In this document: piece by piece, positions 46,179 through 54,665 of the stretch
Layout: each line of letters opens with the position of its first letter
Position numbering within the stretch: position 1 is the stretch's first letter
Origin: Pseudonocardia kujensis
GTDB lineage: Bacteria; Actinomycetota; Actinomycetes; Mycobacteriales; Pseudonocardiaceae
Length of the DNA stretch: 64,000 nt
Assembly (NCBI RefSeq): GCF_021283305.1
Contig: NZ_JAJSOK010000007.1
Location: 110,166-174,165, forward strand
Direction: 5' to 3'
Translations under genes and position numbers: made by a program
The notes under the pieces: model-generated
What the model was told of the DNA's origin: nothing
What the model saw: the letters and a program-made list of their open reading frames with translations, nothing else
Databases searched by the model: none

Positions 46179-47141
46179 ATGGCCGCCAAGCCGTTCGCCT
46201 CGTCGGCGGACCTCGCCGCGAAGGAGCAGAGGCTCGAGGTCCTCGCCGAGGGCGTCTACGCGCTCACGGCCGAGGGCGACCCGAACATCGGGGCGGTCGA
46301 GGGGGAGGACTTCCTGGTCTGTTTCGAGGCCCTCGCCACGCCGGTGGCCGCGCGGAAGTGGCTGGCGAAGCTGCGCGAGCACACCGACAAGCCGGTGCGC
46401 TATCTGGTGCTCTCGCACTACCACGCGGTCCGTGTCCTGGGCGCGAGCGCGTTCGACGCCGAGATCGTGGTGGCCCACGAGAACACCCGGGCGCTGATCG
46501 CCGAGCGGGGCAAGCAGGACTGGGAGTCGGAGTTCGCGCGGATGCCGCGGCTGGCCGAGGCCGCCGACTCGGTGCCCGGGCTGACCTGGCCGACGCTGAC
46601 CTTCGCCGAGCGGCTCACCCTCGACCTGGGTGGTGGGCGCGGGGACCTGGTGTTGCAGTACCACGGGCGGGGGCACACCGAGGGCGATCTGACCGCGTGG
46701 CTGCCGCGGCAGCGGATCCTGTTCGCCGGCGATCTCGTCGAGGCCGAGGCGGCGCTCTACACCGGTGACGCCTTCCATCGGGACTGGGCGACGACCACCC
46801 TGGACCGGGTGCAGGCGCTCGGTGCGGAGCTGCTGGTCGGGGGCCGGGGCGCGGTCACGCGGGGCCGGGCGGCCGTCGACGCGGCGATCGCGCAGACCCG
46901 CGGGTTCCTGCAGGTGATGCTCCGCGAGGTCGGTGGGGTGCAGCAGCGGGGTGGGACGCTGAAGGAGGCGTTCGAGGCCACGCACGCCGCGTTGGTGGGC
47001 GACTACGGGCACTGGCCGATCTTCGAGCACTGCCTGCCGTTCGACGTCTCGCGGCTGTGGGACGAGCTGTCCGGCGTCGAGCGCCCGGTCGTCTGGACCG
47101 CCGAGCGCGACCAGGAGGTCTGGGCCCAGCTGCAGGGGTGA
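46179..47141 (+). CDS. MBL-fold protein with an atypical metal motif
   Basis: 320 residues with a metallo-beta-lactamase fold: N-terminal VLAEGVYALTAEGDPNIGAVEG near 20, then LSHYHAVRVLGASAF near 84. The usual HxHxDH is replaced by His-Tyr-His-Ala-Val-Arg. The later ligands are present: GRGHTEGDLTAWLP near 162 and LFAGDLVEAEAALY near 181. A C-terminal helical region holds HWPIFEHCLPFDVSRL. Loss of the Asp and His suggests one metal ion at most, or a changed reaction. The MHS transporter just upstream is likely in the same operon. The start has AGGAGG 5-6 nt upstream. Confidence 0.82.
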   Translation: MAAKPFASSADLAAKEQRLEVLAEGVYALTAEGDPNIGAVEGEDFLVCFEALATPVAARKWLAKLREHTDKPVRYLVLSHYHAVRVLGASAFDAEIVVAHENTRALIAERGKQDWESEFARMPRLAEAADSVPGLTWPTLTFAERLTLDLGGGRGDLVLQYHGRGHTEGDLTAWLPRQRILFAGDLVEAEAALYTGDAFHRDWATTTLDRVQALGAELLVGGRGAVTRGRAAVDAAIAQTRGFLQVMLREVGGVQQRGGTLKEAFEATHAALVGDYGHWPIFEHCLPFDVSRLWDELSGVERPVVWTAERDQEVWAQLQG

Positions 47142-47144
47142 CGG

Positions 47145-48134
47145 TCAGGGGAGCGGCAGCCGGGGCCCGTGCGCGTCCGCAGCACCGTCCGGTGCGGGGA
47201 GCCCGAAGCTCGCCTCCGCCCCGACTCCCCTCGCCGCGGCAGCCTCCCGCACCGCGGCGATCACCAGGTGCAGCGCGGGGCGCCGGGTGGCCTTGGTGCG
47301 GTAGGCGATCGAGACCGTGCGCATGACGGGCTCGGTGAGGGCCACGACGTCGATCGCGTGGTCGGTGCCGGGCGGGCGCTGCACCAACCCGAGGTCCGAG
47401 ACGAGCGTGACCCCCAGGCCCGCGGCGACCAACGCGAGTGCGGTGAACTGCTCCTCGACCTCGTGGGTCGTGGCCGGGTCGAAGCCGGCGCGGCGGCAGG
47501 CGACGCGCACCGCCCGGCCGAAGTGCGACCGTGGTCCGGCGAGGATCCAGGGCTGGTCGGCCAGCTCGCCGAGGGTGACCGTCGCGCCCGGCACGGTGCC
47601 GGCCGGAACCGCCGCGTACAGCCGCTCGACGGCCACGACCTCCCGGGTCAGCGCGGGGTCCCAGGACATGGGGTGCCCGGAGTAGTCGATCACGAACGAG
47701 AAGTCGAGGGCGCCGTCGCGGACAGCGCCCGCGGTCTCCTCGGGCGCGAGCTCGCGGGTCCGCACCTGGATGCCGGGGTGCTCGGCGGCGAGGGAGGCCA
47801 GCGCGTCGGGCAGCAGGCCGGAGGCGACCGACGCCCAGACCCCGGCGGTCAGCCGCACGGACCGGGCCTGCTGGGCCTCCTCGACGGCGAGCTCGGCGCG
47901 CTCCACCGAGGCCAGGATCTCCTCGGCGTGCTCGGCGAGCACCATGCCCAGCTCGGTGAGCTGCACCCGGCGGCCGAGCCGCTCGAACAGCGTGCCGCCG
48001 ACGTCGCGTTCCAGCTGGGCGAGCTGTTGCGACACGGCCGACGCGGTGTAGTGCAGGGCCGCCGCCGCGGCCGTGACCGTGCCCCGCCGGTGCAGCTCCC
48101 GGAGCATCCGCAGGCGTGAGAGGGAGAGCTCCAC
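47145..48134 (-). CDS. LysR family transcriptional regulator
   Basis: 329 residues. The N-terminal winged HTH is LSRLRMLRELHRRGTVTAAAAALHYTASAVSQQLAQLERDVGGTLFERLGRRVQLTELG (in parts, residues 5-63). The effector domain follows, with VRLTAGVWASVASGLLPDAL near 92, LDFSFVIDY near 142 and VEEQFTALALVAAGLGVTLVSDLGL near 233. It is divergent from the Glu/Leu dehydrogenase gene (211 bp between starts), the classic arrangement for LysR control of the neighbour. The GTG at 48134 follows a TACGGT -10 by six bases. It converges on the MBL gene. Confidence 0.9.
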   Translation of the reverse strand: MELSLSRLRMLRELHRRGTVTAAAAALHYTASAVSQQLAQLERDVGGTLFERLGRRVQLTELGMVLAEHAEEILASVERAELAVEEAQQARSVRLTAGVWASVASGLLPDALASLAAEHPGIQVRTRELAPEETAGAVRDGALDFSFVIDYSGHPMSWDPALTREVVAVERLYAAVPAGTVPGATVTLGELADQPWILAGPRSHFGRAVRVACRRAGFDPATTHEVEEQFTALALVAAGLGVTLVSDLGLVQRPPGTDHAIDVVALTEPVMRTVSIAYRTKATRRPALHLVIAAVREAAAARGVGAEASFGLPAPDGAADAHGPRLPLP

Positions 48135-48140
48135 GGGCCC

Positions 48141-48146
48141 ACCGTA
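48141..48146 (-). promoter_or_regulatory. -10 element of the LysR gene, leaderless type
   Basis: On the minus strand TACGGT, GGGCCC and then the GTG at 48134. Confidence 0.45.
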
Positions 48147-48345
48147 GGCGGGCGGATCCGCTCGTGCAGGAACCGTGAACGCGACCCTCCACGATTCCTT
48201 GATGGACGCCGGCCGCGCCGCTGCCGCACAGTGGGGGCACCGGCGGAGATCGCCGGCCACCCCGGCACGACCCGCACGCCGCCGCCCCGACGGGCCCGGC
48301 GCGGTCCGTCGTGCCCCGAGCCGTCAGACCGGGAGGTCCGCCGAC

Positions 48346-49632
48346 GTGACCACGATGCAGGAGCCGATGGGGCCGCTGGGAACGCCGATCGAGGTGCCGG
48401 CCGCGCCGGTGCCCGCAGTCCTTCCCGCGGCCGCCGCTCCCGCCCGGCGGGACCGCGAGCCCTACCTGCGCGTGACGTGGACCGACCCCGTCACCGGCGC
48501 TCGCGGCCACCTCGTCGTGCACACGCTCCGCTCGGGGATCGCCACCGGCGGGACCCGGATGCGGGCCGGCTGCACCCTGTCCGAGGTCGAGGACCTGGCC
48601 CGCGGCATGGCCGCGAAGACCGCGGCCTTCGACCTGCCGGTCGGCGGGGCCAAGGGCGGCATCGACTTCGACCCGAAGGACCCCCGCGCGGTCGGGGTGC
48701 TGGAGCGCTTCTGCGAGGCCATGCGCCCGTGGATCGACGCCCACTGGGTCACCGCCGAGGACCTCGGCGTGCCCCAGCACCTGATCGACGAGGTGTTCGC
48801 GCGCATCGGGCTCGGCCAGTCGTACCACGCGGCCATCTCGCGCTCCGCGGACCCGGCGGCCACCCTCGCGCGGGTCCGCCAGGGCCTCGACGCGCGCGTG
48901 CCCGGCGGGCTGCTCGGCGACGTCATCGGCGGCTACGGCGTGGCACACGCCTGCCTCGGCGCCGCCTCCGCCTTCGGCTGGGCCGTCGCGGGCACCACCG
49001 TCGCCATCCAGGGCATCGGCACCATGGGCGGCGGCGCGGCCTGGTACCTGCACGAGGCCGGCATGCGCGTGGTCGCGATGGCCGACGCCGCCGGCACCCT
49101 CTACGACCCGGCGGGGCTCGACGTCCCGGCCCTGCTCGAGCTGCGGGACGGCTTCGGCGAGATCGACCGCACCCGGCTGCCCGCCGGCGTCGCGCAACTG
49201 CCCCGGTCCGCGGTCGTCGGGCTGCCGGCCGACGTCTTCGTGCCGGCCGCGATCTCCTACGCGATCACCCCGGACAACAGCTACGACGTGGCCGCCAGGG
49301 TCGTCGTCGAGGCGGCGAACGCCGCCACCACACCGGAGGCCGAGGCCATGCTCGCCGCCCGCGGCGTCCCGGTGGTGCCGGACTTCGTGGCCAACGCCGG
49401 CGCGGCCGCGTGGGCCTGGTGGCTGCTGCTCGGCCGGGTCGGCATGTCCCGCGACGACGCCGTGACCGCCGAGGAGTCCTTCACCATGCTGCGCACGCAG
49501 ATGGCGGACAAGGTCCGGCTGCTGCTGGACCGCTGGGTGGCCGACGGCGTGCCGCCGCGGCTGACCGGGCTCGGCCTGGCCGTGAGCGACCTCGACGACA
49601 CCGCGGCACGCTCCGCGCTGGTCATCCCCTGA
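48346..49632 (+). CDS. Glu/Leu/Phe/Val dehydrogenase family protein
   Basis: NAD(P)-dependent amino acid dehydrogenase of 428 residues. The catalytic Lys lies in PVGGAKGGIDFDP near 103; TRMRAGCTLSEVEDLARGMAAKTA near 67 and TAEDLGVPQHLIDEVF near 136 are conserved. The Rossmann motif GIGTMGGGAAWYLHEAG lies near 226, and ANAATTPEAEAMLAARGV near 324 precedes PDFVANAGA. The N-terminus is an Ala/Pro-rich leader of about 35 residues. The GTG at 48346 has GGGAGG upstream; the ATG at 48355 is an alternative. Which amino acid it uses is not clear. The divergent LysR gene probably controls it, and a strong terminator follows. Confidence 0.88.
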   Translation: MTTMQEPMGPLGTPIEVPAAPVPAVLPAAAAPARRDREPYLRVTWTDPVTGARGHLVVHTLRSGIATGGTRMRAGCTLSEVEDLARGMAAKTAAFDLPVGGAKGGIDFDPKDPRAVGVLERFCEAMRPWIDAHWVTAEDLGVPQHLIDEVFARIGLGQSYHAAISRSADPAATLARVRQGLDARVPGGLLGDVIGGYGVAHACLGAASAFGWAVAGTTVAIQGIGTMGGGAAWYLHEAGMRVVAMADAAGTLYDPAGLDVPALLELRDGFGEIDRTRLPAGVAQLPRSAVVGLPADVFVPAAISYAITPDNSYDVAARVVVEAANAATTPEAEAMLAARGVPVVPDFVANAGAAAWAWWLLLGRVGMSRDDAVTAEESFTMLRTQMADKVRLLLDRWVADGVPPRLTGLGLAVSDLDDTAARSALVIP

Positions 49633-49644
49633 CGTTTCCGTAAC

Positions 49645-49682
49645 CCGGCGGCCCCCCGACAGCGTGGTCGGGGGGCCGCCGG
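49645..49682. terminator. Strong bidirectional hairpin
   Basis: Arms 49645-49660 and 49667-49682 form a perfect 16-bp stem (CCGGCGGCCCCCCGAC and its complement) with a 6-nt loop. It lies 12 bp after the dehydrogenase stop and 5 bp before the end of the convergent SRPBCC gene, so it can serve both. Confidence 0.85.
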
Positions 49683-49687
49683 CGCGT

Positions 49688-50191
49688 TCAGCGGGTGACC
49701 CGGCTGCCCGGGACCTCGTCGGCGTCGAGGTGGTGCAGCAGGTTGGTGACGAACCGGTCCCCGGTGCGCTGCAGCGTGACGTTCATCAGCCCGACGACCG
49801 CGGGCGCGGCGAGCCGGGAGAGCGGCAGCTCCACGTGCAGGGTCAGCCGGATCGCCAGGTGCGTGCCGCCCTCGGCGTCCCGCAGCCGGTACCAGCCCTC
49901 GGCCCCGGTGAACTCGTGCGCCGCCGGCGGCGGCTCGTGCGTGAAGTCGATGCGGGACTCCTCGGGCCCGTCGGTGAACCGCATCCGCTCGGTGAAGGTC
50001 GGCTGGATCCCGACTCCGAGCACGGCCAGGCGCATCATGCTCCACCGCCAGCGATCGCCGTCGGTCTCGATGCTGGTCAGCAACGGGGTGAGCCGGGGGA
50101 GCAGCTCGGGATCGGTGAGCGCGGCCCAGACGGCGGCGCGCCCGGCCTCGACGACGGCCTCCGACTCGGTGGTCGTGGTGAAGCGGTTCAC
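49688..50191 (-). CDS. SRPBCC-fold (START-like) protein
   Basis: 167 residues of the polyketide-cyclase/START superfamily. Signatures are VEAGRAAVWAALTDPELLPRLTPLLTSI near 14, IDFTHEPPPAAHEFTGAEGWYRL near 80, THLAIRLTLHVELPLSRLAAPAVVGLM near 109 and a long C-terminal helix GDRFVTNLLHHLD. Such proteins bind a hydrophobic ligand in a deep cavity; the ligand is unknown. The GTG start overlaps the stop of the upstream MarR gene by 4 bp (GTGA), so the two form a coupled operon. Confidence 0.82.
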   Translation of the reverse strand: MNRFTTTTESEAVVEAGRAAVWAALTDPELLPRLTPLLTSIETDGDRWRWSMMRLAVLGVGIQPTFTERMRFTDGPEESRIDFTHEPPPAAHEFTGAEGWYRLRDAEGGTHLAIRLTLHVELPLSRLAAPAVVGLMNVTLQRTGDRFVTNLLHHLDADEVPGSRVTR

Positions 50192-50682
50192 GGCGACGAT
50201 GTTCCCGTTCCGGCGGCCGGCTGCACATCACCCCGGTCGGACGGGACGGCCCGGGCCTCGTCGGGTCCGGCGGCGCGCAGGGTGCGCAGGATCCGGGCGA
50301 GGTCGGCGCGGTCGCGCTCGTCCAGCCCGGCGAACAGACTCTCGGTCTGGGCCTGCCGCGCCGCCCGCACCTCGTGGGCGAGCGCGAGGCCCTTCTCGGT
50401 CAGTGCGACGAGCGTGGCCCGCCGGTCCGCCGGGTCCGGGGTACGCTCGGCGAGACCGCGTTCCTGCAGGTCGTCGACCACCTCCGTGGCCGAGCGCGGG
50501 GCGATCCGCAGGTGCTCGGCGAGCGTCGACAGGCGTACCCGGCCGTGCCGGGCGAGCATGGCGACCGCCCGGAACTGCGAGGGCGTGACGTCCCAGGGCG
50601 CCAGTGCCTCCTTGTTGCGGCCACGGAGCATGCGCGCGACGGCCCAGAAGGCCTCGGCCAGCGTCTCCTCCCCCTCGCTCAC
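50188..50682 (-). CDS. MarR family transcriptional regulator, divergent from an ABC exporter
   Basis: 164 residues: LAEAFWAVARMLRGRNKEALAPWDVTPSQFRAVAMLARHG (in parts, residues 8-48), the recognition helix RLSTLAEHLRIAPRSATEVVDDLQERGLAERTPDPADRRATLVALTEKG (in parts, 50-98), and C-terminal helices with a disordered tail. It is divergent from the ABC exporter gene with 78 bp between starts; a 13-bp palindrome in the gap is its likely operator. The arrangement suggests drug-responsive repression of the exporter. The GTG at 50682 is placed seven bases after a TACGGT -10. Confidence 0.88.
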   Translation of the reverse strand: MSEGEETLAEAFWAVARMLRGRNKEALAPWDVTPSQFRAVAMLARHGRVRLSTLAEHLRIAPRSATEVVDDLQERGLAERTPDPADRRATLVALTEKGLALAHEVRAARQAQTESLFAGLDERDRADLARILRTLRAAGPDEARAVPSDRGDVQPAAGTGTSSP

Positions 50683-50689
50683 GGGGAAT

Positions 50690-50695
50690 ACCGTA
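50690..50695 (-). promoter_or_regulatory. -10 element of the MarR gene, leaderless type
   Basis: On the minus strand TACGGT, ATTCCCC and then the GTG at 50682. Confidence 0.45.
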
Positions 50696-50722
50696 CCAGC
50701 GGGTCGTGTTGTTCCCTCATGT

Positions 50723-50735
50723 TGAGGTAACCTCA
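50723..50735. promoter_or_regulatory. Palindromic operator between MarR and the ABC exporter
   Basis: TGAGGTAACCTCA is a perfect 6+1+6 palindrome in the divergent gap. It lies near the -35 position of the MarR promoter (-10 at 50695-50690). Its TAACCT could serve as the -10 of the exporter gene, so one bound dimer could repress both. Confidence 0.55.
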
Positions 50736-50760
50736 GCAAACGTCGAGAGGGGACACGCAC

Positions 50761-52590
50761 TTGGATCCGCAGACACAGCACGCCCAGGGCCGCCCGGACC
50801 GTCCGGAGCGCCCGGGCCGACGCGCCCCGTCGGCCGCCGAGAAGCAGCAGGCCCGCGAGGTCTCGCTGCGCCGGATCGGCCGGCTCTTCACCCCGTACCG
50901 CCGGCCGCTCGCCCTGGTCGTGGCGATCATCGTCGCCTCGTCCGTGGTGGGCATGGCCTCGCCCTTCCTGCTCCGCGAGGTGCTCGACGTCGCGCTGCCG
51001 AACCGCGACGTGCCGCTGCTGGCCTGGCTGGTGGCCGGCATGGTCGGCGTCGCCGCGCTGACCGCCGCCTTCGGCGTGGTCCAGACCTGGATCTCGACCC
51101 GGGTCGGCCAGCAGGTCATGCACCGGCTGCGCACGGACGTCTTCGCGCACCTGCAGCGCCAGTCGCTCGGCTTCTTCACCCGCACCCGCACCGGCGAGGT
51201 GCAGTCCCGCATCACCAACGACATCGGCGGCATGCAGTCCGTGGTCACCTCCACGGCCACGTCGATCGCCTCGAACCTCACCACGACCGTGGCCACCCTG
51301 GTCGCGATGCTCGCCCTGTCCTGGCAGCTCACGCTGATCTCGCTGCTCGTGCTGCCGCCCGCGGTCCTGCTGTCCCGCCGCGTCGCCCGGATGCGCCGCA
51401 GCATCACCGCGCGCCAGCAGCGCGAGCTCGCCGACCTCAACGTGACGATCGAGGAGGGCCTCTCGATCTCCGGCATCCAGCTGAGCAAGACGCTCGGCGC
51501 CGGCCCCGCCCTCGTCGACCGCTTCACGGCCTCCTCGGAACGGCTGGTCGACCTCGAGCTGCGCAGCCAGCTGGCCGGCCGGTGGCGGATGGCCACCATG
51601 AGCATCATCTTCGCCGCCATTCCCGCGGTGATCTACCTGTCCGCCGGCCTGCCGATCACCGCCGGCGCAGCGGGGGGAGCACTGACCGTTGGCACCCTGA
51701 TCGCCTTCACGAGCCTGCAGGGCAGCCTGTTCCGGCCGCTCACGGGCCTGCTCGACGTCGGCGTCTCGCTGGTCAGCTCGCTGGCCCTGTTCGCCCGGAT
51801 CTTCGAGTACCTGGACCTGCCGGTCGAGGTCGACGACCCGGCCGAACCCGTCGCCGTCGACCCCGCGCGGGTGCGCGGGCACGTCCGCTTCGAGGACGTG
51901 ACCTTCGCCTACCCGGGCAGCGACACCGCGGCCGTCGCGGGCGTGAACCTGGAGGTGCCCGCCGGCACCACCCTCGCGCTCGTGGGGGAGACCGGCTCCG
52001 GCAAGTCGACGCTCGCGTCCCTGGTGCCGCGGCTGCGCGACCCCGACGCCGGCCGGATCACGATCGACGGCGTCGACGTCCGGGACCTGCGGCTGGCCGA
52101 CCTCGCCCGGATCGTCGGCGTGGTGAGCCAGGAGACCTACCTGCTGCACGCGACGGTGCGGGAGAACCTGCGGCACGCCAGGCCCGACGCGACGGACGGC
52201 GAGATCGAGGCCGCGGCCCGCGCCGCGCATGTCCACGACCTGATCGCGAGCCTGCCGGAGGGCTACGACACCGTGGTCGGCTCCCGCGGGTACCGGTTCT
52301 CCGGCGGTGAGAAGCAGCGGATCGCGATCGCCCGCACCCTGCTGCGCGACCCGAAGGTGCTGGTCCTCGACGAGGCCACCAGTGCGCTGGACACCGAGAC
52401 CGAGCGCGCGGTGCAGCGCGCCTTCACCGAGCTGGCGAAGGGCCGCACCACGATCACCATCGCGCACCGGCTCTCCACCGTGCGCGACGCCGACGAGATC
52501 GCGGTGCTCGACCACGGCCGCGTCGTCGAGCGGGGGACGCACGAGACGCTGGTCGCCGACGACGGCCGCTACGCCGCCCTCGCGGCGTGA
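50761..52590 (+). CDS. ABC multidrug exporter, half-transporter (TMD-NBD)
   Basis: 609 residues, type IV ABC exporter that should work as a homodimer. Six TM helices span residues about 45-350, including LVVAIIVASSVVGMASPFLLREVLD near 60. The NBD has Walker A GETGSGKST near 410, Q-loop VVSQETYLLH, signature FSGGEKQR near 517, Walker B VLVLDEATSALD near 535 and H-loop IAHRLSTV near 569. All catalytic residues are present. The start is TTG at 50761, with GAGAGGGG about 9 nt upstream; no ATG or GTG fits the region before the conserved part. The substrate is unknown; the divergent MarR gene suggests induction by toxic compounds. Confidence 0.9.
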   Translation: MDPQTQHAQGRPDRPERPGRRAPSAAEKQQAREVSLRRIGRLFTPYRRPLALVVAIIVASSVVGMASPFLLREVLDVALPNRDVPLLAWLVAGMVGVAALTAAFGVVQTWISTRVGQQVMHRLRTDVFAHLQRQSLGFFTRTRTGEVQSRITNDIGGMQSVVTSTATSIASNLTTTVATLVAMLALSWQLTLISLLVLPPAVLLSRRVARMRRSITARQQRELADLNVTIEEGLSISGIQLSKTLGAGPALVDRFTASSERLVDLELRSQLAGRWRMATMSIIFAAIPAVIYLSAGLPITAGAAGGALTVGTLIAFTSLQGSLFRPLTGLLDVGVSLVSSLALFARIFEYLDLPVEVDDPAEPVAVDPARVRGHVRFEDVTFAYPGSDTAAVAGVNLEVPAGTTLALVGETGSGKSTLASLVPRLRDPDAGRITIDGVDVRDLRLADLARIVGVVSQETYLLHATVRENLRHARPDATDGEIEAAARAAHVHDLIASLPEGYDTVVGSRGYRFSGGEKQRIAIARTLLRDPKVLVLDEATSALDTETERAVQRAFTELAKGRTTITIAHRLSTVRDADEIAVLDHGRVVERGTHETLVADDGRYAALAA

Positions 52591-52618
52591 CCGGCGACAC
52601 GGCGGATCCCGCGGCCGC

Positions 52619-53590
52619 TCAGACGAAGCCGGCCACCTCGTGCGGTCGGTACGGCTCCTCGAGGAAGGCGACCTCCTCCGCCGACAACGTGACGTCGACG
52701 GCGGAGAGCGCGTCCTCGAGGTGCTGGCGCTTCGTGGCCCCGACGATCGGTGCGGTCACCGTGGGCTTGCTCAGCAGCCACGCCAGCCCGATCTGCGCCG
52801 GCAGTAGTCCTCGACGTTCCGCGAGGTCCAGAACCCGGTCCACGATCTCGCGGTCCTCGTCCCGGTAGAGGCTCCTGCCGAACTCGTCCGTCTCCGTGCG
52901 GGCCGTCGTCGCGTCCCAGGGCCGGGTCAGCCGCCCGCGGGCCAGCGGGCTCCACGGGATCACCCCGACGCCCTGGTCGGCGCACAGCGGCAGCATCTCC
53001 CGCTCCTCCTCGCGGTAGAGGAGGTTGTAGTGGTTCTGCATGGTCGCGAACGGCGTCCAGCCGTGCCGCTCGGCGATGTGCTGGGCCTTCGCGAACTGCC
53101 AGGCCCACATCGACGAAGCGCCCAGGTGCAGCACCTTGCCGGCCTTCACGACGTCGTGCAGCGCCTCCATCGTGACCTCGATCGGCGTGTGCGGGTCCCA
53201 CCGGTGGATCTGGTAGAGGTCCACGTGGTCCACGCCGAGCCGGCGCAGGCTGGCGTCGAGCTCGCTCAGGATCGCCTTGCGCGACAGGCCCTGCCCGTTC
53301 GGCCCCGGCCGCATCCGGCCGTTGACCTTCGTGGCCAGCACGATCTCGTCCCGGTGCCCGTACTCGGCGAGGACCTTCCCGAGGATCTCCTCGCTGCCGC
53401 CCGCGGAGTAGACGTTGGCGGTGTCGACGAAGTTCACGCCCGCCTCGAGTGCGCGCAGGATGATCGGGCGCGCGTCGTCCTCGTCCAGCGTCCAGTCGTG
53501 CCGCCCGCGCCCGGGCTCGCCGAAGCTCATCGCCCCCAGGCAGATGCGGGACACGTCCAGGCCGGTCGACCCCAGCTTCACGTACTGCAT
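52619..53590 (-). CDS. Aldo/keto reductase
   Basis: 323 residues with the AKR (beta/alpha)8 barrel. The N-terminal KLGSTGLDVSRICLGAMSFGEPG is followed by the catalytic Asp and Tyr in VNFVDTANVYSAGGSEEILG near 52, the catalytic Lys in VLATKVNG near 84, and His in VDLYQIHRWDPHTPIE near 120. A C-terminal cofactor region holds AWLLSKPTVTAPIVGATKRQHLEDAL. It resembles the YajO/MocA-type NADPH-dependent reductases. GGAGGAGGAG stands 3-4 nt before the ATG. The substrate is unknown. Confidence 0.9.
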   Translation of the reverse strand: MQYVKLGSTGLDVSRICLGAMSFGEPGRGRHDWTLDEDDARPIILRALEAGVNFVDTANVYSAGGSEEILGKVLAEYGHRDEIVLATKVNGRMRPGPNGQGLSRKAILSELDASLRRLGVDHVDLYQIHRWDPHTPIEVTMEALHDVVKAGKVLHLGASSMWAWQFAKAQHIAERHGWTPFATMQNHYNLLYREEEREMLPLCADQGVGVIPWSPLARGRLTRPWDATTARTETDEFGRSLYRDEDREIVDRVLDLAERRGLLPAQIGLAWLLSKPTVTAPIVGATKRQHLEDALSAVDVTLSAEEVAFLEEPYRPHEVAGFV

Positions 53591-53661
53591 GCGCTCCTCC
53601 TCCCGGCGGTCTCCCTCAGGCCTTCCCGATCCCGGCCTTTGACAGTCGTCCCGGCGCCGCC

Positions 53662-53694
53662 TATCTTGGTTGAGAGTTCAGTTGAACGTTGAAC
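53662..53694 (+). promoter_or_regulatory. Promoter and operator of the DODA-type dioxygenase gene
   Basis: TATCTT at 53662-53667 is a good -10 element. Immediately downstream GTTCAGTTGAAC (53676-53687) has complementary outer arms (GTTCA/TGAAC), and a third half-site GTTGAAC follows at 53688-53694. Overlap with the expected start of transcription suggests repression. AT-rich sites of this type are typical for MarR/TetR regulators; no such gene is adjacent. Confidence 0.45.
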
Positions 53695-53718
53695 AAAGCA
53701 GGACGAACGGAGTCGAAG

Positions 53719-54567
53719 ATGCCGGTGCACCCCTACGAGACCCACCTCGCCCGGGTCGAGCGGGCCGGCGAGCACGCCGCGTGGACGCCGGCCGACGGGC
53801 CGCTGCCCGCCCTCTACCTCAGCCACGGCGCGCCGCCGCTGTTCGAGGACCCGGCGTGGATGGAGGAGCTGTTCGCCTGGGCGCGCTCGATGCCGCGGCC
53901 GAAGGCCGTGCTCATCGTGTCGGCGCACTGGGAGGAGGCGCCGCTCGCGATCTCCAGCAGCGCCGCGCACGTCACGCCGGTGTACGACTTCGGCGGCTTC
54001 GACCCGATGTACTTCCGGATGCGCTACGACACCCCCGAGGCGAGCGCCCTCGCGCGTCGCGTGCTCGGCGCGCTGAGCAGCGAGAACGTGCACGAGACCG
54101 GCCGCGGGCTCGACCACGGGGCCTGGGTGCCCCTCAAGGTCATGTACCCGGAGGCGGACATCCCGGTGCTGCAGCTGAGCCTGCCCACCGCGGACCCGAC
54201 GCCGCTGCTCGGTCTCGGCGCGAAGCTGCGGGCGCTGCGCGAGGAGGGCGTGCTGGTGGTCGGCTCCGGCTTCACCACGCACGGGCTGCCCTTCCTCACC
54301 CGCGAGGCGGTCACCGGTGGCGCCGCGCCCGGCTGGTCGCGGCAGTTCGACGCCTGGGCCGCGGAGGCCCTGCGCCGCGGCGACGTCGACGAGCTGGCCG
54401 CCTACCGCGCCAAGGCGCCCGGCATGCCCTACGCGCACCCGACCGTCGAACACTTCACCCCGCTCTTCGTGACCCTCGGTGCCTCCGCCGACCCCGAGGC
54501 GCCGCGGGAGGCGACGATCGACGGGTTCTGGTGGGGCCTGTCCAAGCGATCCTTCGCCGCCGCCTGA
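53719..54567 (+). CDS. 4,5-DOPA dioxygenase-type extradiol dioxygenase (LigB fold)
   Basis: Class III ring-cleavage dioxygenase family protein of 282 residues. Metal and active-site histidines are visible in YLSHGAPPLFED near 33, LIVSAHWEEAPL near 66, GRGLDHGAWVPLKVMYPE near 130 and VVGSGFTTHGLPFL near 178. Relatives include plant and bacterial DODA and E. coli YgiD. The natural substrate is unknown, probably a catechol. GGAG about 8 nt before the ATG serves as the ribosome binding site. It has its own promoter with a palindromic site and ends in a large nested hairpin. Confidence 0.87.
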   Translation: MPVHPYETHLARVERAGEHAAWTPADGPLPALYLSHGAPPLFEDPAWMEELFAWARSMPRPKAVLIVSAHWEEAPLAISSSAAHVTPVYDFGGFDPMYFRMRYDTPEASALARRVLGALSSENVHETGRGLDHGAWVPLKVMYPEADIPVLQLSLPTADPTPLLGLGAKLRALREEGVLVVGSGFTTHGLPFLTREAVTGGAAPGWSRQFDAWAAEALRRGDVDELAAYRAKAPGMPYAHPTVEHFTPLFVTLGASADPEAPREATIDGFWWGLSKRSFAAA

Positions 54568-54574
54568 GCCCGTT

Positions 54575-54664
54575 CCCGCGAGTCGGCACCGCAGACCACC
54601 GAGGGTGCGATCCCGGAGATCCCGAGATGTGCATCTCGGTGAGAGGAAACAGCCGACTCGCGGG
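54575..54664. terminator. Nested hairpin between convergent genes, carrying a repeated intergenic sequence
   Basis: CCCGCGAGTCGGC (54575-54587) pairs perfectly with 54652-54664 across a 64-nt interval. The interval itself holds a 7-bp hairpin, CCGAGAT/ATCTCGG (54622-54628 with 54633-54639). The right arm and the next 3 bases, GCCGACTCGCGGGATC, recur exactly at 31576-31591. It may terminate both genes, but the large nested structure looks more like a mobile or REP-like intergenic unit. Confidence 0.55.
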
Positions 54665-54665
54665 A

